Source: Casp-actino8 sp032118015 (GTDB taxonomy: Bacteria > Actinomycetota > Acidimicrobiia > Acidimicrobiales > Ilumatobacteraceae). Taken from it: 64,000 nt of DNA. Below the pieces are notes generated by a model that saw only the letters and a program-made list of their open reading frames with translations, made no database searches and was not told the origin of the DNA. Shown piece by piece: positions 42,541 through 51,637 of this stretch. The translations under genes and the position numbers were made by a program. The DNA is taken from contig JAULYE010000010.1 of the NCBI GenBank assembly GCA_032118015.1, positions 1 through 64,000 of the forward strand. Direction: 5' to 3'. Position 1 is the first letter of the stretch; each line of letters opens with the position of its first letter.

Positions 42541-43661
42541 AAAGCAGTCGTTCCGTCGTGCTGACGGACTATGCCCTTGGCCCGTCGGTGGTCGAGTTGG
42601 AAGTGCCTGCGCTGCGACCGGGTGAAATCCTCGTCGAGGTCAGTGCCGCCACGGTTTGTGGTACCGACGTGCACATCGCCACAGGGAACTTCCCGCAGTT
42701 GGCAACCCTCCCTTTGGTCATGGGCCATGAGGGAACGGGCATTGTCGTTGCCACGAGTGGCCGTACCGTCGACGTCAATGGACGCAACTTGGATATCGGA
42801 TCCTCGATCGTCTGGGCGCATCCGTGGTGCGGTCACTGCTTCAGCTGTGCGATTGCTGAGGAGCCGACGATCTGTGAGAACACTGCCGGGTATGGCTGGG
42901 GACCTTCGCCTCGGGGGAGTTTGAACGGCACGTTTTCGGAGTACTTCATCGTCTCTCCAGAGTCCAAGGTTTTGCGCGTCTCGGATCGTCTCGACCCGGC
43001 CTTGGTATCGTCAGCGACGTGTGCATTGCGCACCGTGATGCATGCTTTGACGCGCATCCCGCGCATCCGCTTCAGCGATCATGTCGTCGTTCTCGGCTCG
43101 GGTCCCGTGGGCTTGTATGCCGCTGCGGTCGCGGCTGCCAGTGGGGCAGCTGGTGTGCACATGATCGGAGGACCGTCCGAGCGTTTGACGATTACCGATG
43201 ACTGGGGTCTGACCACATGCTTTGACATCTTCTCCTCGACACATGAGGAACGGATGGCCGAAATCCTCGACCGAACCGGTGGACGCGGTGCCGATGTGGT
43301 CATCGAATGTGCAGGTCCAGCAGTGGCCTTCAATGAAGGCCTCGACGTACTGCGACGCGGCGGTTCCTATCTCATTTTAGGACAGGCCCATCGTGAAACG
43401 GTTCCGGTGAACACAACGGGACTCAAGGTGCGCCAGCAGAACGTGGTGACGTCGCTGTCAGCTGAGATCGTCCACTTCCACGAAGCCATGGCCTTTCTCG
43501 AGCGCTATGCCGAGAGATTCAGTCTCGCTCGGATGGTCGACACCCATGCGTTCTCACTCGATGACGTTTCTTCGGCACTTGGCGTCATGAAGTCCGGCGA
43601 AGCGATGAAGCCAGTGATCGATCCCAGAAACAACTCCCCTCGCAAAGGAACACCCTCGTGA
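42537..43661 (+). CDS. Zinc-dependent alcohol dehydrogenase (MDR superfamily)
   Basis: The 374-residue medium-chain dehydrogenase has catalytic-zinc ligands CGTDVH and GHEGTG. The structural-zinc loop WCGHCFSCAIAEEPTIC has four cysteines. The NAD(P) fold is VVVLGSGPVGLYAAAVAA. It likely oxidises the alcohol or polyol intermediate of the operon's pathway, passing it to the aldehyde dehydrogenase next to it. ATGA and GTGA overlaps at both ends indicate tight coupling. Confidence 0.92.
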   Translation: MKSSRSVVLTDYALGPSVVELEVPALRPGEILVEVSAATVCGTDVHIATGNFPQLATLPLVMGHEGTGIVVATSGRTVDVNGRNLDIGSSIVWAHPWCGHCFSCAIAEEPTICENTAGYGWGPSPRGSLNGTFSEYFIVSPESKVLRVSDRLDPALVSSATCALRTVMHALTRIPRIRFSDHVVVLGSGPVGLYAAAVAAASGAAGVHMIGGPSERLTITDDWGLTTCFDIFSSTHEERMAEILDRTGGRGADVVIECAGPAVAFNEGLDVLRRGGSYLILGQAHRETVPVNTTGLKVRQQNVVTSLSAEIVHFHEAMAFLERYAERFSLARMVDTHAFSLDDVSSALGVMKSGEAMKPVIDPRNNSPRKGTPS

Positions 43662-45142
43662 ACGATCTGTCAACCCTCGGCATTCAGAGCTCGTACGGCA
43701 TCCAGATCGGTCATGCTGAACGTGCCGGCAGCGGTGGCACCATGCCGGTCTACGACCCGAGTACTGGACAGCAGGTGTCGCAAGTTCCTATCGCCTCAGC
43801 ACAAGATGTCGACGATGCGGTCTCGGCGGCCAAGTCGGCCTTCCCGTCGTGGCGGGCGTTGAGTGTGGCCGAACGCGGCGACTACTTGCGCCGGCTCGCC
43901 GACGCCATGCGCGCCAACCGGGATCGGCTCGCAGCGATCGATGCACTCGATAGTGGGAATCCCTACGAGGCGATGAAGCGGGATCTCGATTACGCCGCTC
44001 AGTCTCTCGACTACTTCGCTGGCATCGCCCGCGAACTTGGAGGACGCACACTGTCGGCTTCGCCGGACGGGCTGCACATGACGTTGACCGAGCCCTACGG
44101 CGTCGTGGCGCGCATCATTCCTTTCAACCATCCGCTGATGTTCAGCGCCTATCACATCGCTGCACCTCTGGTGGCGGGCAACACGGTGGTGCTCAAGGCC
44201 CCTGATCAGACGCCGATCGCACCACTCGAGTTCGGTCGACTAGCGAGCACCATCCTCCCAGATGGAGTGCTCTCGGTTCTCACTGGTGATGGACGGACCA
44301 CGGGGGAGGCGGTCGTTGCCCATCCCGATATTCGTCGCATCGGTTTCACTGGCCGACGCGAGACGGGCTTGCGAGTGATCGAAGCTGCAGCTCAGAGCGG
44401 ACATCTGAAGAACGTCACAGTTGAGCTTGGCGGAAAGAATCCGATGATCGTGTTCCCGGACGCAGATCCCGCTTTCGTTGCAGAGCAGGCCGTTGCAGCG
44501 ATGAACTTCGAGTCCTCTCAAGGCCAGAGTTGTGGTTCCACCTCCCGACTGCTCGTGCACGAATCATTGCGTGCCGAAGTCGTCGAGGCGCTGCACGCCC
44601 GCATGAGTTCGATCATCGTCGGACCGGCTCTCGCGCCGACGACGACAATGGGACCACTCGTTTCGAGTGCCCAGGCCGAACGGGTCATGGAATTCATCGA
44701 AGAGGGTCGACGCACGGCTCGGCTGGTGCTCGGAGGAGGCCGCACTGATGCGGTTCGGGAACATGGCGGCTACTACGTGGCGCCCACACTCTTCGACGAC
44801 GTGACTCCAGATCATCTCATTGCGCGCGAGGAGATTTTCGGACCCGTGCTGTCTGTGATGTCCTGGAAGAAGTTCGACGATGTGATGACGATCGCCAACC
44901 ACACCAACTACGGACTCACGGCCAACGTCATCACCAACAACTACGGCTGGGCGCTCGATGCTGCCCGCAAGGTGGAAGCTGGGTGCGTCTGGATCAACGG
45001 GCGCGGTCAGCACTACCTGGATACTCCGTTCGGCGGCTACAAAGACAGCGGCCTCGGATCTGAAGGATCCATGGAGTCCTTGCGGAGTTACACCCGAACC
45101 AAGGCTTTGCACATGCTCAATATCACCCCCTATCAGGATTGA
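43658..45142 (+). CDS. NAD(P)-dependent aldehyde dehydrogenase
   Basis: The 494-residue protein is a standard ALDH: Rossmann region IIPFNHPLMF, catalytic Glu in VTVELGGKNPMIVF, catalytic Cys in GQSCGSTSR, and the late EEIFGPVLSVMSW and FGGYKDSGLGSEG. It would convert the aldehyde produced by the alcohol dehydrogenase or GMC enzyme to an acid. Its GTG start overlaps the upstream stop (GTGA), and 15 bp separate it from the aldolase gene. Confidence 0.95.
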   Translation: MNDLSTLGIQSSYGIQIGHAERAGSGGTMPVYDPSTGQQVSQVPIASAQDVDDAVSAAKSAFPSWRALSVAERGDYLRRLADAMRANRDRLAAIDALDSGNPYEAMKRDLDYAAQSLDYFAGIARELGGRTLSASPDGLHMTLTEPYGVVARIIPFNHPLMFSAYHIAAPLVAGNTVVLKAPDQTPIAPLEFGRLASTILPDGVLSVLTGDGRTTGEAVVAHPDIRRIGFTGRRETGLRVIEAAAQSGHLKNVTVELGGKNPMIVFPDADPAFVAEQAVAAMNFESSQGQSCGSTSRLLVHESLRAEVVEALHARMSSIIVGPALAPTTTMGPLVSSAQAERVMEFIEEGRRTARLVLGGGRTDAVREHGGYYVAPTLFDDVTPDHLIAREEIFGPVLSVMSWKKFDDVMTIANHTNYGLTANVITNNYGWALDAARKVEAGCVWINGRGQHYLDTPFGGYKDSGLGSEGSMESLRSYTRTKALHMLNITPYQD

Positions 45143-45157
45143 ACAGGAGACAGTTAC

Positions 45158-45880
45158 ATGACCACCATTGATGTCACAAGCGCAGAGGTCCTCGCTGCCA
45201 AGCAAGACGTTGCCGATGCCACGCGCATCTTGGCCCGAGAAAAGTTGATCGGTCCATTCGGACATCCGAGCGTGCGTATCGCTGGCACGAACCTCGTTGC
45301 CATCTTGGGAGACACGCACTTTGCGGTGAAGTTGTTGACAGAGGTCGGGCCTGAAGACGTCGCGATCATCGACATGGACGGAGAGCCACTCGATCCGTCG
45401 ATCAGCGGACCGGGAGAGCGTTTCATCCACACCGAGATCTACAAGGCTCGACCCGACGTCAATGCGATCGTTCACGCTCACCCGGCTAACTGCATTGCCT
45501 TCAGCGTGTCGGATCGCCCGTTGCAGCCGCTGTGGCACCTTTGCACCGAGGTGTCCCAGGGTGTTCCAGTGCACATGAAGTCGATCCAGATCGACACCCC
45601 TGAGCTAGCCGCCGACCTCGCCGCCACGATGGGCTACCGCCCCTTCGTCTTGTTGCACGGGCACGGCAGTGTCGCTGTGGGCGATTGCATGGCGACGGCC
45701 TGCGTCCGCCAGATCAGCCTCGAGCGGGCGGCCAAACTGCAAGCCACGGTCGACGCCATGGGTGGTAGCACCCCGATCGCAGCTGATGAGATCAAGTCCG
45801 ATGGGCTGAGTGTGGGTCTCACGCAGGAAGAAATCAACGCGCAGTGGGATTACTGGCGTCTCGAGATTTCGCGCCTGTGA
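45158..45880 (+). CDS. Class II aldolase/adducin family protein
   Basis: The 240-residue protein shows the zinc-aldolase pattern: LIGPFGHPSVRIAGT, then RFIHTEIYKARPDVNAIVHAHP with Glu/His ligands, and a third His in LLHGHGSVAVG. These enzymes cleave or epimerise phosphorylated or free sugars, and related members decarboxylate hydroxy acids. It implies a sugar-acid or hydroxy-acid intermediate in this operon. An AGGAGACAG ribosome-binding site precedes the ATG. Confidence 0.87.
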   Translation: MTTIDVTSAEVLAAKQDVADATRILAREKLIGPFGHPSVRIAGTNLVAILGDTHFAVKLLTEVGPEDVAIIDMDGEPLDPSISGPGERFIHTEIYKARPDVNAIVHAHPANCIAFSVSDRPLQPLWHLCTEVSQGVPVHMKSIQIDTPELAADLAATMGYRPFVLLHGHGSVAVGDCMATACVRQISLERAAKLQATVDAMGGSTPIAADEIKSDGLSVGLTQEEINAQWDYWRLEISRL

Positions 45881-45899
45881 TCGACTCAAGGCCCACTTC

Positions 45900-46745
45900 G
45901 TGAAACCTGCGCCACTCCATTTCGTGCGAGCGTCGAGTTACGACGACGTGTGGCGTGCTTTCGCGGAGTCCGGCGGGGACGCGAAGGTGATCGCTGGGGG
46001 TCAGAGTTTGGTCGCGCTCCTCAATTTGCGTTTGGCAACTCCGGGAACGGTGGTCGACGTGAGTGGAATCGATGATCTTCGCCACATGTCCGTATCGCCG
46101 TCGGAGATCCGAATCGGAGCGATGGTGGCTCAGTGGACCGTTGAGCATGATCCGGAGATTCAGCAGATTCTGCCGGTCCTGTCCCGAGCGGTGTCACATA
46201 TCGGTCATCCTCAGATTCGCAGTCGGGGAACTGTGGGCGGAAACGTCGCCCACGCAGATCCTTCATCGGAATTGCCCGCGCTCATGGTCGTCATGGAGGC
46301 AACGATGGAAGTTCTGGGACCGAGTGGACTACGGAGGGTTCCCGCTGCGGATTTCTTCTTGGGCCCGTATACGACAGCTCTCGACGATGATGAAATCCTT
46401 GTGCACATCGTGATCGGTCGTGAGGCGATCGAGCGACGGTACGGTTTCCATGAGATTGCCCGATGCCGTGGGGCGTTCGCCATGACTGGAGCTGTGGGGT
46501 CGATGAAACGTGGACCGGAGAGTCTTCGTCTTGCGTTGTTCGGTGTGGCGTCGGCACCGGTGCAGATCGATCTCGGATCACTCGACGTGATGTCGGCGTG
46601 GCCCACCGAGGAATTCGATCGTCTGCTGTCTGGACATTTCGCCGAGATGCTGGCACCCAATGACGACTTCCAGGCAACAGCAGATCAGCGCCGGTCGTAT
46701 GCGGTGGTGTGCACGAAGAAGGTGCTGCATGAACTTCTCGGCTGA
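45900..46745 (+). CDS. Molybdenum hydroxylase FAD-binding (medium) subunit
   Basis: The 281-residue protein is the CoxM/XdhB-type FAD domain: AKVIAGGQSLVALLNLRLAT and GHPQIRSRGTVGGNVAHADP, with the C-terminal CO_deh_flav_C-like segment. It relays electrons from the 2Fe-2S subunit to FAD. GTG 45900 starts KPAPLHFVRASSYDD; in-frame upstream codons overlap the aldolase. It overlaps the next gene by 17 bp. Only one medium subunit serves the two large subunits of the operon. Confidence 0.92.
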   Translation: MKPAPLHFVRASSYDDVWRAFAESGGDAKVIAGGQSLVALLNLRLATPGTVVDVSGIDDLRHMSVSPSEIRIGAMVAQWTVEHDPEIQQILPVLSRAVSHIGHPQIRSRGTVGGNVAHADPSSELPALMVVMEATMEVLGPSGLRRVPAADFFLGPYTTALDDDEILVHIVIGREAIERRYGFHEIARCRGAFAMTGAVGSMKRGPESLRLALFGVASAPVQIDLGSLDVMSAWPTEEFDRLLSGHFAEMLAPNDDFQATADQRRSYAVVCTKKVLHELLG

Positions 46746-47223
46746 AACTGACATGCATCTCGATGTCGAAGTGACCGTCAATGGCGTTCGTGTTCGGCGC
46801 AGCATCGATGCCCGTATGCTGTTGATCGATTTTCTTCGCGTCGAACTCGGTCTCACTGGCACGCACAACGGCTGTTCGTACGGCGTGTGCGGAGCCTGCT
46901 CAGTCCTTGTGGACGGAGTGCCGGCGCGGTCGTGTTTGGCTTTGGCCGTACAACTCGACGGAGCGACGATCGAGACCATCGAGTCTGTGTCACAAACTCA
47001 GCGCGGCTCGGAGATTTTGGAAACCTTCAGTCGATGTCGCGGACTGCAGTGCGGGTTCTGCACACCGGGCATCGTCATGAGTCTCGTCGAACTCGATCGA
47101 CGATCCCCGTCCCCATCACCCGATGAGATCGAGGACACGATTGACGGACACTTGTGTCGATGTACGGGATATGTCGCCATCAAACGTGCGGCACATGAGA
47201 TTTTGGGAGACGTCGAGCCATGA
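46729..47223 (+). CDS. Molybdenum hydroxylase 2Fe-2S (small) subunit
   Basis: The 164-residue protein carries both clusters of the CoxS/XdhC-type subunit. The plant-ferredoxin site is NGCSYGVCGACSVLVDG, and the second site is CRGLQCGFCTPGIVMS plus HLCRCTGYVAIKRAA. It transfers electrons from the molybdenum centre to FAD. ATG 46729 overlaps the FAD-subunit gene by 17 bp; ATG 46753 (MHLDVEVTVNG) is an alternative. The stop overlaps the large-subunit ATG (ATGA). Confidence 0.94.
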   Translation: MNFSAETDMHLDVEVTVNGVRVRRSIDARMLLIDFLRVELGLTGTHNGCSYGVCGACSVLVDGVPARSCLALAVQLDGATIETIESVSQTQRGSEILETFSRCRGLQCGFCTPGIVMSLVELDRRSPSPSPDEIEDTIDGHLCRCTGYVAIKRAAHEILGDVEP

Positions 47224-49547
47224 GGTTCGTACGCCGAGAGGACGATCGACTCCTTACCGGTCAGGGTCGATTCCTGGACGACATCGAGGGGCCGAATCAG
47301 GTGCACGTTCGTTTCGTGCGTTCCCAGGTGGCACACGGTCGCCTCGATCTCGTCGATGTCGAGCAGGCTCGGGCACTTCGCGGCGTGTTCGCAGTGTGGA
47401 CCGGTCCCGACATCATCGACCAGGTGCGCCCACTTGGTCCGTCCAAGGCAGATGGCGGCGTCTTCGAAGATCCGCTGTTCGCAGTCTTGGGACCCGAGGC
47501 AGGATTCATTCGCCACGCTCTGCGACCCATCCTCGCAGTGGACACCGTGCGGTATGTCGGCGAGCCGATTGTGGCGATCGCTGCGTGCGACCCGTACGTA
47601 GCAGAGGATGCTGCAGCGCTTGTCGATGTGATCATCGATGAACTACCCGCTCTGAGTGACCCGTTCGCAGCCCTGGCCGATGATGCGGTGCGACTCTACG
47701 ACTGGCCGGACAATGTCTGTCTCGATCTCAAGGTGTCGACAGGTGACGTGAACACCGCCTTCGCGATGGCTGCGCATCGCACGCGGCGAACACTGCATTC
47801 GGCGCGGTTGTCGTGCAGCCCACTCGAAGGGCGTGGTGTGGTGGCGATTCCGGATGCCGTTGGTGGGGGCATCACCGTCTATTCATCCACCCAGATTCCA
47901 CACATGGTGCGTGATGCCATTGCTGACGGACTCGGCTGGCCCCAGCACAGTGTGCGTGTCGTCGCCCCTGATGTGGGTGGCGGATTCGGTGCCAAAGCAA
48001 TTCCCTACCCTGAAGAACTCTTCGTTCCGTGGGTGGCACGAACCTTGGGCCGGCCTGCGAAGTGGGTCGAGGATCGCTACGAACATTTCGTGAGTGCCAT
48101 TGGTTCGCGCGATCAGATCCACGACATCGAGATCGCGCTCGACCGTGACGGCACAATTCTCGGTGTTCGGGATCATTTCGTCAGTGATGTTGGCGCGTTC
48201 AGTCCGCTCGGAGTGGTGCAGCCGTACAACACGGCAGCGCACCTGGCCGGCTGTTACCGGGTACCAAATCTTTCGATTCATATGACGTCGGTGGTGACGA
48301 ACAAGCCACCGTTGTCTCCGTATCGCGGTGCCGGCCGACCTGAGGCAGTGTTCGCGATGGAGCGCATCATCGACATTGCCTGTCGCGAGCACGGTTTCGA
48401 TCCCTCAGATGTGCGTCGGTCCAACGCGATCACCCGGGACGAGATCCCCTACTCAGTGGGAATTCCGTACCGAGATGGGCGACCTATCGTGTACGACTCG
48501 GGTGACTTCGCCGGATGTCTCGGCACGGCACTCGATCTCGCAGCGGTGGAATCGGATCCGCAGCCCAATCGAGGACGACCCGTGGGGTTCGGCATTGCGT
48601 GTTACGTGGAGGGAACGGGAATCGGTCCCTTCGAAAGTGCTGAGATCGACATGCTTGAGGATGGAACGGTGATCGTCGCGACCGGAGCTTGTTCGCAGGG
48701 ACAATCTCATGAGACGGTTTTTGCGCGTCTGGCTGCCGACGTCCTTGGTATATCCGCTGATCGCGTGATCCTGGTCGGGGGCGATACCGCGGCGACATCG
48801 TTCGGTTGGGGGACGTTGGCCTCGCGCAGTGCGGTGAATGCGGGTAGTGCGATTCGTCGCGCAAGTGAGAACATCGCGCGCCAGGTGACCGACGAGCTGT
48901 GCTCGCTGTGGGAAGTTGCACCAGAGGACATCGTGTTCGCTGACAACCGCGTGTCAGTTGCTGGTACTCCCAGTATCTCGATGTCATGGGTCGATGTGAT
49001 CGCGCGATTCTCACCCAAGTTCGGCACTCCCGACGCCACTCGAAACGGATTGTCAGCTTCGGCTCATTTCGTGCCCGAGACGGTGACGTTCGCAAATGGA
49101 GCACATGTCGCAAAGGTGGCGGTGGACACCGAGACTGGACAGGTGGAGATCCTCGACTACGTCGTGGTTCACGACTGCGGTCCTCTTTTAGATGAAGAGG
49201 TCGTGAATGGTCAGATCGAAGGCGGAGTGGCCCAAGGTCTCGGAGCTGCGTTATTTGAAGACTTGGCCTACGACGACAACGCGCAACCACTCAACCCGAA
49301 CTTCATCGACTACATCCTTCCCCCTGCCTCTGAGATGCCCGACGTGCGAATCCATCATGTGGAGACGCGCAGTCCACTCAATCCGCTCGGTATCAAAGGT
49401 GTGGGGGAGGCGGGCACGATCCCCGTAGCTGCAGCGGTCCTCAATGCGATCGATCACGCCCTGAGGGACCAAGGAGTCGAAGTGCACCGCACTCCTGCGA
49501 GTCCGAAGATGATCACAGCACTTCTAGCGAAGGGACGACAATCATGA
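47220..49547 (+). CDS. Molybdenum hydroxylase large subunit, Mo-molybdopterin binding (first)
   Basis: The 775-residue protein is a CoxL/XdhA-type catalytic subunit. Markers are LLTGQGRFLDDIEGPNQVH at the start, DVGGGFGAKAIPYPEE, SPYRGAGRPEAVFAMER, GSQ-type GACSQGQSHETVFAR, and the active-site Glu in GIKGVGEAGTIPVA. The loop reads PYRGAGRPE rather than the AYxCSFR of true form-I CO dehydrogenase, so it should hydroxylate an aldehyde, N-heterocycle or similar substrate. A second large subunit lies at 51634. ATGA overlaps join it to its neighbours on both sides. Confidence 0.93.
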   Translation: MRFVRREDDRLLTGQGRFLDDIEGPNQVHVRFVRSQVAHGRLDLVDVEQARALRGVFAVWTGPDIIDQVRPLGPSKADGGVFEDPLFAVLGPEAGFIRHALRPILAVDTVRYVGEPIVAIAACDPYVAEDAAALVDVIIDELPALSDPFAALADDAVRLYDWPDNVCLDLKVSTGDVNTAFAMAAHRTRRTLHSARLSCSPLEGRGVVAIPDAVGGGITVYSSTQIPHMVRDAIADGLGWPQHSVRVVAPDVGGGFGAKAIPYPEELFVPWVARTLGRPAKWVEDRYEHFVSAIGSRDQIHDIEIALDRDGTILGVRDHFVSDVGAFSPLGVVQPYNTAAHLAGCYRVPNLSIHMTSVVTNKPPLSPYRGAGRPEAVFAMERIIDIACREHGFDPSDVRRSNAITRDEIPYSVGIPYRDGRPIVYDSGDFAGCLGTALDLAAVESDPQPNRGRPVGFGIACYVEGTGIGPFESAEIDMLEDGTVIVATGACSQGQSHETVFARLAADVLGISADRVILVGGDTAATSFGWGTLASRSAVNAGSAIRRASENIARQVTDELCSLWEVAPEDIVFADNRVSVAGTPSISMSWVDVIARFSPKFGTPDATRNGLSASAHFVPETVTFANGAHVAKVAVDTETGQVEILDYVVVHDCGPLLDEEVVNGQIEGGVAQGLGAALFEDLAYDDNAQPLNPNFIDYILPPASEMPDVRIHHVETRSPLNPLGIKGVGEAGTIPVAAAVLNAIDHALRDQGVEVHRTPASPKMITALLAKGRQS

Positions 49548-50305
49548 CCGACCATGCAACACTCGAAGTGAGGAATCTGTCGAAGAACTATGGTGGCATC
49601 TTCGCTCTTGCTGACGTCTCTTTGTCGTTCCGCGCGGGCGAAGTCACCGCGATCGTGGGTGACAACGGTGCGGGGAAGTCGACGCTTCTCAAGGCCATGT
49701 GCGGAGCGCTCACCCCCGACACGGGGAAGATCATCGTGGAGGGCCGCGAATTCGAATTCCGAGGTCCCAATGATGCTCGTCAGGCCGGCATCGAGACGGT
49801 GCATCAGGACCTGGCCCTTGCCAACAATTTGTCGGTGGCGCAGAACATGTTCCTCGGGCGTGAGGAAGTTACTGGATTCTGGCCATTCAAGTTCTTGAAG
49901 ACGCGATCAATGAACCAGAAGGCGTATGAGACGATCAATGGTCTGTCTGTCAACGTTCCCTCACCCCAGGCTGTTGTCGAGGAATTGAGTGGCGGACAAC
50001 GACAGGCCATTGCGATCGCGCGCGCGACCACCTGGGGCAATTACGTCGTTCTGATGGATGAGCCAACCGCAGCGCTTGGAGTCACCGAGACAGCTCGCGT
50101 CGAGCAGCTGATCGCGACCTTGCGCGATCGGGGTCTGTGCGTGGTCATCGTCAGCCACGACCTGGGCCAGGTCGTTCGGGTCTCCGATCGCGTCGCTGTC
50201 ATGAGACAAGGTCGTCTTGCAGCCCATTTGTTGACGTCTCAGACCTCTGGAGACGAAATACTTGCTCTCATCACCGGACTCAAAGAAGAATCCAGGCGTG
50301 GATAG
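49544..50305 (+). CDS. ABC transporter ATP-binding protein, single-domain CUT2 type
   Basis: The 253-residue ATPase has Walker A VGDNGAGKST, Q-loop VHQDLAL, signature LSGGQRQAIAIARA, Walker B YVVLMDEPTAALG and H-loop VSHDLG. It energises the RbsC-like permease encoded 10 kb upstream in the same operon. It has one nucleotide-binding domain, unlike the doubled RbsA of enteric bacteria, so a homodimer is expected. Placement between Mo-hydroxylase genes is unusual but consistent with one transcript. Confidence 0.93.
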   Translation: MTDHATLEVRNLSKNYGGIFALADVSLSFRAGEVTAIVGDNGAGKSTLLKAMCGALTPDTGKIIVEGREFEFRGPNDARQAGIETVHQDLALANNLSVAQNMFLGREEVTGFWPFKFLKTRSMNQKAYETINGLSVNVPSPQAVVEELSGGQRQAIAIARATTWGNYVVLMDEPTAALGVTETARVEQLIATLRDRGLCVVIVSHDLGQVVRVSDRVAVMRQGRLAAHLLTSQTSGDEILALITGLKEESRRG

Positions 50306-50837
50306 TCACCTGAATCACATCACCAATCCCCGAGTAGATGCAGTCGACCGAATCGTCGACGGCTGGGTCCGGCAGGTGCCGGACTTCGATTCCGGTCCCA
50401 TCCAAGTGCTCGGTCGTCTCAATCGTGTGGCGCGACTGCTGGACAACAACTTGCGGTCCTTCTTCCAAGTTCATGGACTGGGGATCGGTGACTACGACTT
50501 GATGGCTGCACTGTTCCGTATGGGCCCCCCGTACATGGCTCGGCCTTCATCGATCGCTCGCACTTCACTGCTCACCTCTGCCGGCGTCACGTTGCGAGTC
50601 GACCGCATGGTCAAAATGGGTATGGTCAAGCGTGTCGACGACCTCGATGATCGTCGCGGTGTGTACGTCCAGCTCACTGACGAAGGCGTAGATGTGGTCG
50701 GTCGTGTGGCCTTGATCAACAGGGAACGTCAGCGGCGCATGTTGAACTCGTTGACACCCGAGGAGTCCGCCATCCTCGAATCTGCGTTCCGCAAGCTCGA
50801 GCAATCACTCGTGAGTCCTGGTTGGCCCGATCAATGA
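50298..50837 (+). CDS. MarR family transcriptional regulator
   Basis: The 179-residue protein has the winged-helix pattern SIARTSLLTSAGVTLRVDRM (recognition helix), then KMGMVKRVDDLDDRRGVYVQLTDEG (wing with the DxxxRG motif). The N-terminal helix includes VLGRLNRVARLLDNNLRSFF. MarR proteins usually repress catabolic operons and release DNA on binding a small acidic or aromatic ligand. It lies inside the operon (8-bp overlap with the ATPase, ATGA with the next gene). It may act on the inverted repeat at 37125-37154. GTG 50298 was chosen by this overlap. Confidence 0.9.
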   Translation: MDSHLNHITNPRVDAVDRIVDGWVRQVPDFDSGPIQVLGRLNRVARLLDNNLRSFFQVHGLGIGDYDLMAALFRMGPPYMARPSSIARTSLLTSAGVTLRVDRMVKMGMVKRVDDLDDRRGVYVQLTDEGVDVVGRVALINRERQRRMLNSLTPEESAILESAFRKLEQSLVSPGWPDQ

Positions 50838-51637
50838 CGACAACGTCAGCGAACCATTCCCATCGAGTCGGCCTGATCGGATCGGGTGCTCTTGGCAACC
50901 TGATTCAAGGGCAGCTCGAAACTGGTGCGGTTCCTGGAGTCACATTGACCTCGGTGTTCAGCCTCGAGCTGGGCTCACTCGATCATGTGCTGGAGAATTG
51001 CGACATCGTCGTCGAGGCAGCTGGCCAAGCTGCTCTTCGAGCCCATGGCCCCGCGATCGTGGCCTCAGGTCGGACGCTGGTGGCACTCAGCAACGGGGTG
51101 CTGGCAGATGACGAGATGGCACGCGTCTTGACGTCTGGTCCCGGCAGATTCGTTCCGAGTGCTGGTGCCATCGGCGGATTCGATCTGATCGATGCGTTGA
51201 GAATTTCTGGACAGCTCACCGACGTCTCGTTGCACACCGTCAAGTCTCCGCCGAGTCTCGTTCAGCAGTGGATGAGCGATGACGAACGTGCCGTTCTCGA
51301 GGCAGGTTCCACCTTCGTCAACGTGTTCACCGGTAGTGCCCGTGATGCAACGCGCCTGTTCCCCGCCAACGCCAATGTGGCGGCAACGCTGGGTGTGCGC
51401 TCGATCGGCCTCGACCGGACACGGGTCATCATCGATGCGGATCCGCAGGCGCCCAGCACGCGCCATACCGTCGTTCTCGAGTCGACGCTCGGCCGATACG
51501 AGTTGACGTTCGCCAACACGCCGTCGATCTCGAATCCGAAGTCGAGCGAACTGGCAGCGTTCTCCGTTCTGCACGATCTCCAACAGTTGACCGCCCCCAA
51601 TGTCGTGATGTGTGAGCCTCCAGGAGTGAATCGATGA
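50834..51637 (+). CDS. L-aspartate dehydrogenase-like NAD(P)-dependent oxidoreductase
   Basis: The 267-residue protein begins with a Rossmann loop RVGLIGSGALGNLI. It has the AspDH-family pattern DIVVEAAGQAALRAHGP, LSNGVLADDEM, FVPSAGAIGGFDLIDA, FPANANVAATLGV and DPQAPSTRHTVVLES. AspDH oxidatively deaminates aspartate, but family members also act on other amino acids. With the amidohydrolase it hints that nitrogen release is part of the pathway. ATGA overlaps with both the MarR gene and the second large-subunit gene. Confidence 0.87.
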   Translation: MTTTSANHSHRVGLIGSGALGNLIQGQLETGAVPGVTLTSVFSLELGSLDHVLENCDIVVEAAGQAALRAHGPAIVASGRTLVALSNGVLADDEMARVLTSGPGRFVPSAGAIGGFDLIDALRISGQLTDVSLHTVKSPPSLVQQWMSDDERAVLEAGSTFVNVFTGSARDATRLFPANANVAATLGVRSIGLDRTRVIIDADPQAPSTRHTVVLESTLGRYELTFANTPSISNPKSSELAAFSVLHDLQQLTAPNVVMCEPPGVNR

